64,000 nucleotides of DNA from Pegoplata infirma. Its lineage: Eukaryota; Arthropoda; Insecta; Diptera; Anthomyiidae. The stretch is from contig OY992536.1 in the NCBI GenBank assembly GCA_963921195.1, positions 100,005,278 through 100,069,277 of the forward strand. Direction: 5' to 3'. Positions 55,896 to 64,000 of the stretch are shown here, in pieces. How positions within the stretch are numbered: position 1 is the first letter of the stretch; each line of letters starts with the position of its first letter. The position numbers and the translations under genes are program-made. The notes beneath the pieces were generated by a model that saw only the letters and a list, made by a program, of their open reading frames with translations, was not told where the DNA came from and searched no databases.

Positions 55896-56465
55896 TATAA
55901 GGGTTCAAGTTGAAATAATGCAGAAGAAAAATTGAATTTCTAAAAATTATAGACATTTCTGGTATTTCCCATACCGGTTTCTAACACCCCAGTTAGTGTC
56001 ATCATCAGTTGGATTTTAAATGTCGGTTTGTCTTGTTAATGAAAACTGTTTTTTATGTATGTGAATATTTATAGTTTCTACAGAATAAATTTTGACAGTT
56101 TCCAACACTACAATTCTATTTCTAGCAGTCGCAACCTCACTTTATACTTTCTTTCAACTTTTTTATCTCTTACATTATTTCGCAAGGGTTACCAACATGA
56201 TCTGGAATTGCAGACACAAATGAAGGAATTTGCATTTTCTGTTTCGGAGACGTGCCTAATGGCAACATATTTTGTCAGTAATTTTATTTGATTTTTTCTG
56301 TAAGTACAGATCGAGCACGGGCTCTAATTATATTTGTTATAAGGGTTCAAGTTGAAATAATGCAGAAGAAAAATTGAATTTCTAAAAATTATAGACATTT
56401 CTGGTATTTCCCATACCGGTTTCAAACACCCAGTTAGTGTCATCATCAGTAGGATTTTAAATGTC
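55896..56465 (+). repeat. Pair of about 130-bp direct repeats
   Basis: Copies at 55896-56026 and 56337-56465 are almost identical (TTATAAGGGTTCAAGTTG, ATGCAGAAGAAAAATTG, GGTATTTCCCATACCGG, TTAGTGTCATCATCAGT). They are separated by 310 bp. A third, inverted and older copy is at 9661-9775. A short partial copy (CATCAGTAGGATTTTAA) follows at about 56477. The arrangement could be an LTR/TRIM-like element or an unequal duplication. No product is recognised between them. Confidence 0.7.
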
Positions 56466-56489
56466 CTACTGATCTTCATCAGTAGGATT

Positions 56490-57557
56490 TTAATTGTCAC
56501 AATTTTTATAAGTTTTAGTGCATATTTTTGTAGTTTTTAGTGCATATTTCAAGATTTGTAGTTGATATTTTAGGTAATTAATACATAGTTTTTTAGTGAA
56601 ATAAAGCTCCTGTCCGTGGTGATTACATTTGATATAGTTTTGAAGCACTCCGCTAGGAAGTGGTAATGATTTTTTTTTACAGGGTTGTGGTGTCAGTTGT
56701 TATTTCAGAAATTACTTTAAATAGAAATTTCTTAGACGCCCTCATAAACATCAAGAGTGACCTATAACTTTTTCCTTTAAAAGTATGATGTGTTTGCAAA
56801 AATATTTAAAAATTTTATTAACCTCAGCATCTTTATTTTTTGAAGATTTACTTTTAATTTATAATTAAAATTTAATAAATTTTATTTTAAAAATCGGTTA
56901 TGCTTTGTCATTATTTATAATAATGTAAGCATATTATATTTTTTTTAAATTGTTATTATTACTTTGCTTCCAATTTTTGATTATATTTTTTTTATTGTTT
57001 GTAACACCATTTTTAATATTTTTCGAAATGTGTTTTTTGCGTATTGCATAAATCTTAATTTTGGCCTTTGTTAGGTTGAGAGTTTTTTTTTTCTTAATTT
57101 TTTGATAGTTTTTTTTTTTTTGAATTGGTCATCTAGTTTTTTTTTCATACCACAAATCACGTTTATTAAGCAATTAAAAAAAAAAATAGAAATTAACAAA
57201 AAAATAAAAAAACTTCAACTCATAACAAAAAAAAAATAAAAATAAGAGTGCAAAATTTTTATTATTATAAAAGAATTAACTAGCTTTTTTGCACTTTTAC
57301 AACAATAACATTATTAAAAACACTTATTATGTAATCACGCACGAATTTTTTGTGGATTTTAATTTTTTTTCGTAAATATTTTTGTTTTGTATTATGTTTT
57401 GCAGAAAAAGAAGTGAATCACTAACAACTTATAATGTTATATGATTTTGGGTTTGTTTTTTTGAAAGATTTTGATATTTTAGATATTTTGTAATTATAAC
57501 ACTGTTAAACAAATTTAATCTTTTTTAATACGTGAACAATATCTTATGCACGTGAGA
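56490..57557. other. AT-rich non-genic DNA
   Basis: Begins with TTAGTGCATATTTTTGTAG words related to the ATATGCA repeat. Then come unassigned T-rich and A-rich tracts, with a loosely palindromic stretch at 57060-57250. No gene. Confidence 0.45.
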
Positions 57558-57574
57558 CCAGCGCCCCCTGGTGT
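57558..57574 (-). promoter_or_regulatory. CTCF-like motif
   Basis: The minus strand reads ACACCAGGGGGCGCTGG, matching the long-established CTCF core CCACNAGGGGGCGC at nearly every position. It is conspicuous as a GC-only block in AT-rich DNA. The sequence just right of it (GTAAAACTGTGTTTACAG) resembles the arm of the foldback family at 57889, so it may be transposon-borne. Binding is not shown. Confidence 0.35.
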
Positions 57575-57700
57575 AAAACTGTGTTTACAGTTTTTCATTC
57601 GGTAATTATTTGTCATTTTTAGAGGACTTTAAAGTAAAAAAATAAGATCAAAAATAAATTTTAATCGTTCAAACAGTTTTTGAGATATTTTTAAAAAAAT
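57575..57700. repeat. Diverged arm fragment of the CCGTCCGAC foldback
   Basis: GTAAAACTGTGTTTACAG, TTTTTCATTCGGTAAT and GAGGACTTTAAAG parallel the arm at 57937-57995 (GTAAAACTGCATTTACAG, TTTTTAATTTAGTGAT, AAGGACTTCGAAA). Only this arm portion is found. Confidence 0.5.
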
Positions 57701-57888
57701 ATTAAACTTTGATCGTAGGGTGCTACGTGGGAAAATAATCTGATTAGTTTTAAATCAATTCAAATTAATTCATTTTTTTCTGTTAGTACAGTTTGATTAA
57801 TTAAATTATTTTTTTTTTAAATGTCTAAAAGAACAAATTCTGATTTTCTTTTATATAATATGATAAAATTATATAATATCATATGTAA

Positions 57889-59628
57889 TTACACCGTCCG
57901 ACCTGGATAAAATACGTTTGAAACTAGAGAATAAATGTAGTAAAACTGCATTTACAGTTTTTAATTTAGTGATCCTGTTTCCTTGTAAAAGGACTTCGAA
58001 ATTTTAGAGCATTAAATTTTATAAAATATTTTTTTTTAAATATTTGTACTTGTTCTAGGATGCCACTAGTGATAGCAAATGAAAAAAGAGGATCACCCGT
58101 AATTTTCCGGTTTAATTTTTTTTTTTTTAGATATCAGGAAAAAGGAGGTAAGTTACAACTAGAGTTTTTCTTTTCCCGGACTTTTTCATTTCCCGGGAAA
58201 GCGGGATTCATTTTTAAATTTCCCAGGATCCCGGGAATTCCCGCAAAAACTGAAAACCCAAATTTTTTGTCAAAAAAAATTTATAAAAACCTTATGAATG
58301 CGATTACACTATTTGTAATGTTTATTTACACCATAAAAATCGTATTAAGTACCTTTAAAACAAACAAAAAAAAAAAATAAGTTTCAGAAAAATTAACAAT
58401 TTTTGTTACACAGTTTTTATAAAAAACCGGCCCAAATATGTCGAAGTCTTTTAAAAGTATTTTTAAGGAAATATTTTATTTTACATCGCTTTATCTGTTT
58501 TAGTAATAAAAATTCATCATTTATTCTAATTCGCCTCAGTTGATTTTTACAATTGGTTCTATCAAAGCTTTGCCTCTAAAACACAATGAAACAGATTCAG
58601 AGAAATTTCTTAATTTTGTCTCTGAAACTGAGTGTAACTGTTTCAGAGAAATGCAATTATAGGAAAATTTTACGCCAAAAAATTATTAAAAAAATTTAAA
58701 AATTCTGGTTTCTAAAAGAAAAACCCGTTAATTTCAGAGTCATTCCTTACACAGATTTTATATCAACTTATTGATTTAAAAAGAATCATGTCCAGAGACG
58801 TAAATATTTTCTATAGAAACAAGTAATCATACTGCAAATTTTTCTAATGCATGTCTCAGAAAGAAAATTTTTCAGCTTCTGAAAAAAAGTACTGGGTTAT
58901 TATATCCTATCGAAGATTTAGATATTGTGAGACTTTTTCATTTAGTAAGTCTCAGATTTTATGACATTTTTTATTTAGAAGGTATCACTTGGAATACTTT
59001 TTAGGCCCTCCTGGTCCCTGTGTACGTTTCTGCCATCAATTATCAAGAACTTTAATAAAATCTCTAAAAAATCACATACAAAATATTCAATAGAAGTCGA
59101 AAAATCAACAATTTCAAAGAAATTAAAATTCCCGGGAATTCCCGCTCTATTTCCCGGGATTTCGGGAACGAAAATTTACGGGAATTCCCGGGAAATCCCG
59201 TCCCGGGAATTTCCGTGAAAAAACATTTTTTTTTTTTTTTTTAATTAAGTGCATCTTTATCAAAAAGCAATTATTATACAACCTTTCTAATTTTCATCCT
59301 TCAATATCATTAAAAATGTTCAACCAAATATATTGATAAAGTTTTAAAAGGACTTTATTCACATCCTTTTATCCTAAATTGGCAAAATAAAAATGGAAAA
59401 ATTAGGGGAGATCCTCCTCTTTCATTTGCTATCACCAGTGGCATCCTACAACAAGTACAAATATTTCAGAAATATTTTAAAAATTGTATCCTGTAAAATT
59501 TTAATGTCCTTTTAAAAGGAAACAGGATCACGAAATGAAAAACTGTAAATGCAGTTTTACTCCATTTGATCTCTACTTTCAGACGTTATCATCCAGTTCA
59601 TGTTTAATATTGGCTGTCGGACGGTGTA
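57889..59628. mobile_element. Foldback element, CCGTCCGAC family
   Basis: Termini are TTACACCGTCCGAC (57889) and GTCGGACGGTGTAA. Arms of about 250 bp carry GTAAAACTGCATTTACAG, GATCCTGTTTCCTT, ACTTGTTCTAGGATGCCACT and their inverses. TA is present at both ends but may be part of the TIR. The spacer is occupied by a CCCGGG-rich insert (58155-59222). Related copies are at 45190-45637 and 57575-57700. Confidence 0.8.
58155..59222. mobile_element. hAT-like element with CCCGGGAATTCCCG subterminal words
   Basis: The left end has TTTTTCTTTTCCCGG, ATTTCCCGGGAAAGCGGG and GATCCCGGGAATTCCCG (58160-58245). The right end has ATTCCCGGGAATTCCCG, TTCCCGGGATTTCGGGAA and GGAATTCCCGGGAAATCCCG (59128-59200). Dense palindromic words at both ends only, with an AT-rich middle, fit a hAT-type non-autonomous element. 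Exact ends and duplication are not resolved. No coding sequence is recognisable. Confidence 0.5.
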
Positions 59629-60387
59629 ATATAAAATTATATGTAGAGCATTCCATATCAAATCGGATACTTTGACATTTTTTTTAGATTTTTTTTATTT
59701 TTTTACAGTTTTTATACCCTTTGAAAGTTTCTTCGTGATAAATTTTCTGATTTTTTTGATAATTCCTTCAAAAGATATCGAATTTTCAAAAATTGGTAGT
59801 TTCCTTTGCTCGAACTTCTTTCACTTATAACTTCTTCAAAAATGTTTCAAATTCCAATTTTGGCGTTTAATTTTTGAGTTTTGGCGTACTTTAAAAAAAA
59901 AAAAAATCTAAAAAATATTCATGGGTGATCTAGTATGCGATTTTTATGCTTTAAAGTTAAATCTTTTTTTTTTTGAAAATGTGTTTATTCTTTGATTTTT
60001 TTAATTTTTTTTTTGTGGAAAACTTCTTTTGATTATAAAATGTTTTTGCCCATTAGGATAGTGGGATAACGATTATTTTTATTTTTTAAAATTAAAAAAA
60101 ATAAAATTATTATAACTTTCCAATCTTAAAGTCATTTCTACTGCTCATAAGCAAGACCGATCCCCATTAATTTTCATGCCTAAACATTTTTTCGGCAAAA
60201 ACTTATACTTTATCTCCAATATACAAAAAGATTTTTTTTAAAATTTGCTCCAACCACTCTAACTGCCCTAAGGGTGCCCCTAGAGCAATAATGTATGACC
60301 GACCCACAATATTTTCATTGAAAACATCTTTTTCATTGAACACACCTAACCCCTATCTTTAACTCTTAAGGCGGCATCCATACAATT

Positions 60388-61043
60388 TTTATACCCTCCA
60401 CTCTAGTGATAGAGGGTATATATAAGTTTGTCATTCCGTTTTTAACACCTCGAAATATTGGTCTAGGACCCCATAAAGTATATATATTTATGATTCTCAA
60501 TCGATTTTAAGACGATCTAGCGGCGTCCGTCTGTCCGTCTGTCTGTCTGTTGAAAACACGCTAACTTTTGAAAGACTTTACGGAGGTTCCTAAAGTTTGG
60601 CATATATGTTGAGCATTTACCTGGTCAGGTTGGTATTGCAATCCAGCGAAATCGGTCCAGTGGTTCAAAAGTTATAAGCAAATGAGTGAATTTCGGCAAG
60701 GATTCTTCAGGAATTTACGAGATAAAACACAAATTAACTTTCGAACGGCAATTCTGAGGGTGCTAAAACGTGGCATATATGTTTACCGTTCCTCTGGTCC
60801 AGTTCGTTTTAAATTTCAGCCAAATCGGTCCAGTGGTTCAAAAGTTATTAGCAACACCGTGAATTTCAGATTAGTTTCACCTTAAATCACGTGTTGAAAA
60901 CCCGTTAAACATGTTTTAAAAACATTGGTAAGTCACAAAAATATTTTACAAGTTATTTTTGTCACTCAAAAATATTTTCACACAAAAAAAAAGTACACTC
61001 AAAAAAAATTTTACACTCAAAAAAAAAATTAGTAAATTATTTT
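60388..61043 (+). mobile_element. HINE subfamily III, unit 1 of a tandem trio
   Basis: ACCCTCCACTCTAGTGATAG with its GAGGGTAT partner, core CCTCGAAATATTGGTC, ACCCCATAAAGTATATATA, GTCY run (60526-60550). The body has two similar blocks (GTCCAGTGGTTCAAAAGTTAT at about 60656 and 60828). It lacks the 3' hairpin: after TTAGTAAATTAT the next unit's 5' end follows at once, so it is 3'-truncated and fused. Confidence 0.85.
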
Positions 61044-62268
61044 TTATACCCTCCACTCTAGTGATAGAGGGTATATATAAGTTTGTCATTCCGTTTGTAA
61101 CACCTCGAAATATTGGTCTAGGACCCCATAAAGTATATATATTCATGATCCTCGATCGATTTTAAGACGATCTAGCGATGTCCGTCCGTCCGTCCGTCCG
61201 TCCGTCCGTCTGTCCGTCTGTCTGTCTGTCTGTCTGTCTGTCTGTTGAAAACACGCTAACTTTTGAAAGACTTTACGGAGGCTCCTGAAGTTTGGCATAT
61301 ATGTTGGACATTTACCTGGTCAGGTTGGTATTGCAATCCAGCGAAATCGGTCCAGTGGTTCAAAAGTTATAAGCAAGTGAGTGAATTTCGGCAAGGGATT
61401 TTCTGGAATTTACGAGATAAAACACACTGTAACTTTCGAACGGCAATTCTTAGGGTGCTGAAGTGTGGCATATATATTAACCGTTCCGCTGGTCCAGTTC
61501 GTTTTAAATTTCAGCCAAATCGGTCCGGCGGTTCAAAAGTTATTAGCAAAACCGTAAATTTCAGATTAGGTCACCTTTAATTCACGTGTTGAAAACCCGT
61601 TAAACATGTTTTAAAAACATTTGTAAGTCAGAAAAATATTTTAAAAGGTATTTTTGTCACACAAAAATATTTTTACACCAAACCAAAAAAAAATACACTT
61701 AAAAAAAAAGTTTACACTCAAAAAAAATTTTACACTCAAAAAAAAATTGGTAAATTATTTTTTTTTTTTTTTCAAAAATTAACAAAAAAAGTTTTTTTTA
61801 CACTAAAACAAAAAAAAAAAAAAATACACTCAAAAAAAATTTTACACTCAAAAAAAAATTAGTATTTTTTTTTTTTTTTTTCAAAAATTAATAAAAAAAA
61901 AGTTTTTTTACAGAAAAAAAAAAAATTCTAACCAAAAAAAAGTTTACACTTAAAAAAAAATTTTACACTCAAAAAAAAAATTGGTAAATTATTTTTTTTA
62001 TTTTTCAAAAATTAACAAAAAAAGTTTTTTTACACTAAAACAAAAAAAAAAAATACACTCAAAAAAAATTTTACACTCAAAAAAAAAAATTAGTATTTTT
62101 TTTTTTTTCAAAAATTAATAAAAAAAAGTTTTTTTACAGAAAGTAAAATATTTCTAACCAAAAATGTTATTTTTTTCACGTTAGAAAATTTACTATCACT
62201 TAAAAAGGGCATTGTGGAGGGTATTCATAGATTCGGCCAAGTCGAATTTAACTTTTCTACTTGTTTTT
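61044..62268 (+). mobile_element. HINE subfamily III, unit 2
   Basis: Same layout with the longest microsatellite of the window: GTCC repeats followed by GTCT repeats (61181-61246). The tail contains several copies of a block TACACTCAAAAAAAATTTTA + AGTAAATTATTTTT + CAAAAATTAACAAAAA. It ends with GGAGGGTATTCATAGATTCG, hairpin ATTCGGC-CAA-GTCGAAT and TTTTCTACTTG (62263). Confidence 0.88.
61640..62170 (+). repeat. Tandem sub-repeats in the HINE tail
   Basis: Three to four irregular copies of a unit of about 130-165 bp made of TTTTACACTCAAAAAAAA, TTAGTA/TTGGTAAATTATTTTT, TTCAAAAATTAA and AAAGTTTTTTTACA. They expand this copy compared with units 1 and 3. Confidence 0.75.
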
Positions 62269-62430
62269 TTTTCAAAAATTATTAAAAGAAAAGTTTTTTT
62301 GCACAAAATAAAATATTTCTAACCAAAAATGCTATTTTTCACGTTAGAAAATTTACTATCACTTAAAAAGGGCATTGTGGAGGGTATTCATAGATTCGTC
62401 CAAGTCGAATTTAACTTTTCTACTTGTTTT
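62269..62430 (+). repeat. Duplicated HINE 3' end
   Basis: The last about 165 bp of unit 2 (AAAGTTTTTTT, ATATTTCTAACCAAAAATG, TATCACTTAAAAAGGGCA, GGAGGGTATTCATAGATTCG, CTACTTG) are repeated, so two 3' hairpins stand in a row before unit 3. Confidence 0.85.
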
Positions 62431-63284
62431 TTATACCCTCCACTCTAGTGATAGAGGGTATATATAAGTTTGTCATTCCGTGTGTGACACCTCGAAATAT
62501 TGGTCTAAGACCCCATAAAGTATATATTTATATTTATGATCCTCGTTCGATTCTAAGACGATCTAGCGATGTCCGTCCGTCCGTCCGTCCGTCTGTCTGT
62601 CTGTTGAAAACACTATAACTTTTGAAAGACTTTGCGGAGGCTCCTGAAGTTTGGCATATATGTTGGGCATTTACCTGGTCAGATTGGTATTGCAATCCAG
62701 CGAAAGCGGTCCATTGTTTCAAAAGTTATGAGCAAAAGAGTGAATTTCGGCAAGGTATTTCGCGAATTTACGAGATAAAAAACACTATTACTTTCTAAAG
62801 GCAATTCTGAGGATGCTGAAGCTTGGCATAAATATTTGTCGTTCATATTGAATTTCAGCCAAATCGGTCCAGTGGTTCAAAAGTTATTAGCAAAACCGCA
62901 AATTTCAGATTCGCTTCACCTCAAATCCACGTGTTGAAAACCCGTTAAACATGTTTTAAAAACATTGGTAAGTCACAAAAATATTTTACAACGCATTTTT
63001 GTCACTCAAAAATATTTTGACACTAAAAAAAAAAAAAATACTCTCGAAAAAAATTTTACACTCAAAAAAAATTTTACACCCAAAAAAATTTTTGTAAATT
63101 ATTATTTTTTTTTTTCAAAATTAGTAAAAAAAAGGGGTTTTACACAAAATAAAATATTTCTAATCACAAATGTTATTTTTTTCACGTTAGAAAATTTACT
63201 ATAATTTAAAAAGGGCATGTGGAGGGTATTCAATGAATACTATTCATAGATTCGGCCAAGTCGAATTTAACTTTTCTACTTGTT
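62431..63284 (+). mobile_element. HINE subfamily III, unit 3
   Basis: 5' pair, core CCTCGAAATATTGGTC, GTCCGTCC/GTCT run (62570-62605), body and a complete 3' end (hairpin ATTCGGC-CAA-GTCGAAT, TTTTCTACTTG). Only 3-4 nt separate it from the duplicated 3' end before it, as expected for head-to-tail copies. Confidence 0.88.
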
Positions 63285-64000
63285 ATTTTATAAATTTGTT
63301 TTAATTAATTAGCCTATACCGGTATAATCGCGCGTCCTAGAGGGGTCATTGGTGAGAACGACCCCAGTTTATTTTCACACTCCAACATTTTTGCAAAACA
63401 TACCTACGCCCCTTAAGTGGGCTCCCATTCAAAATTACATTTTTATAAAATTTTCTCAAACTGAAATTTGTATGGGAGTCCACTTATGGAGATAGGGTAT
63501 TAGTTTGTTCCGAAGACATGTTTAGACGTAAAAATTAATGGGGGCCGGTCTTGAAAATGACCCCTCTATAACGCACCATTGGAGCAGTAAAAATGATTTT
63601 AAGATTGAAAATTACAATAAAATTTTTTTCCAAAAATTTTAAAAAATAGTAATAATCGTTATCCCACAATCCTACTGAGCAAAAAATTTGTAGAATCGAT
63701 AGAAGTTTTACACAAAAAAATTTCAAAAATATCAAAGAGTACATACATTTTCAAAAATGAGATTTAAATTTTAAAACTTAAAAATCCCATACTAGACCAC
63801 TTTAAAGAATTTTTCTGGATTTTTTTTTAAAAGTACGTAAAAAAATTAAAAAAAAAAAAAATTTGCAATTTGAACCATTATTAAAGAAGTTATGAGTAAA
63901 AGAAATTTGAGTAAAGGAACAAACTATCAATTTTTAAAAATTCGATATCTTTTGAACGGGTCATCAAAAAAATCTGAAAATTTACCACGAAGAAATTTTC

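Larger units (their letters stand above)
59640..64000. mobile_element. Large inverted repeat (arms over 500 bp), right end outside window
   Basis: The left arm 59700-60190 (TTTCTTCGTGATAAATTTTC, AAAGATATCGAATTTTC, TAGTGGGATAACGATTATT, CATTTCTACTGCTC, ATCCCCATTAATTTTCATG) is the inverse of 63490-64000 (AAATTAATGGGGGCCGG, GAGCAGTAAAAATG, AATAATCGTTATCCCAC, AAATTCGATATCTTTTG, GAAAATTTACCACGAAGAAA). The 3.2-kb interior holds three HINEs. It is a foldback element or an inverted pair; outer termini are not visible on the right. Confidence 0.7.

Noticed and set aside
61263..61580. 105-residue frame repeated in sister copies
   Set aside because: It lies inside HINE bodies, which are non-coding in this class; the same region in copies at 60682 and 62424 is broken differently.

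Overview
This is strongly AT-rich eukaryotic DNA, almost certainly from a fly (Diptera) with a large, transposon-laden genome. The main evidence is at least ten dispersed elements of the mini-me/DINE-1 (Helentron-associated, here 'HINE') type. They share a conserved core (CATCGAAATAT, then ACCCCATAAAGTATATATA), a (TA)n stretch, a (GTCY)n microsatellite and a 3' stem-loop. A calyptrate fly (blow fly/house fly group) is my inference, not something the sequence proves. No intact protein-coding gene, rRNA or functional tRNA gene is visible. All long reading frames are short and come from repeats. The only recognisable protein traces are two decayed LINE fragments: a reverse-transcriptase C-terminus at 12.2-12.9 kb and an RNase H fragment near 4.4 kb. 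A polypyrimidine-AG|GTAAGT site on the minus strand near 34.85 kb suggests that the window, or part of it, is a long intron of a minus-strand host gene.

Layout. 0-8.4 kb: nested HINEs, two hAT-like elements with 8-bp target duplications, and a terminal-inverted-repeat (TIR) element with a tRNA-like core. 8.4-12 kb: a third hAT-like element with repeated AAACGG words, quiet AT-rich DNA, and one of three tRNA-Lys-type primer-binding-site remnants of LTR retroelements. 12-16.8 kb: an old tandem duplication invaded by a TA-target MITE that carries the LINE fragment, then another MITE. 17.5-34.05 kb: a degenerate 37-bp minisatellite with an 18-bp palindrome in every unit, about 6.7 kb in one orientation and about 3.9 kb in the other, separated by unique DNA, a TIR element carrying two divergent tRNA-like sequences, and a long palindromic foldback element. 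34.05-36 kb: comparatively unique DNA with the splice-like site. 36-44.4 kb: HINEs and a CCCAGC-TIR element holding a diverged tandem array of units of roughly 165-215 bp. 44.4-53.4 kb: unique CAA-rich islands and several foldback elements. 53.4-64 kb: HINEs, a second copy of the 27-kb foldback, a third foldback family, a CCCGGG-rich hAT-like insert, and a head-to-tail trio of HINEs lying inside a large inverted repeat that runs off the window.

Nothing here works as a gene pathway. What can be read is insertion history. Paralogous copies inside the window act as empty sites and fix element ends and target duplications (TA for one MITE family, TTA/TAA for the foldback family). The most unusual points are the opposed 37-bp palindromic arrays, tRNA-like cores inside TIR elements, the density of long inverted repeats, the sequence-divergent but shape-conserved HINE 3' hairpins, and the candidate recursive splice site.
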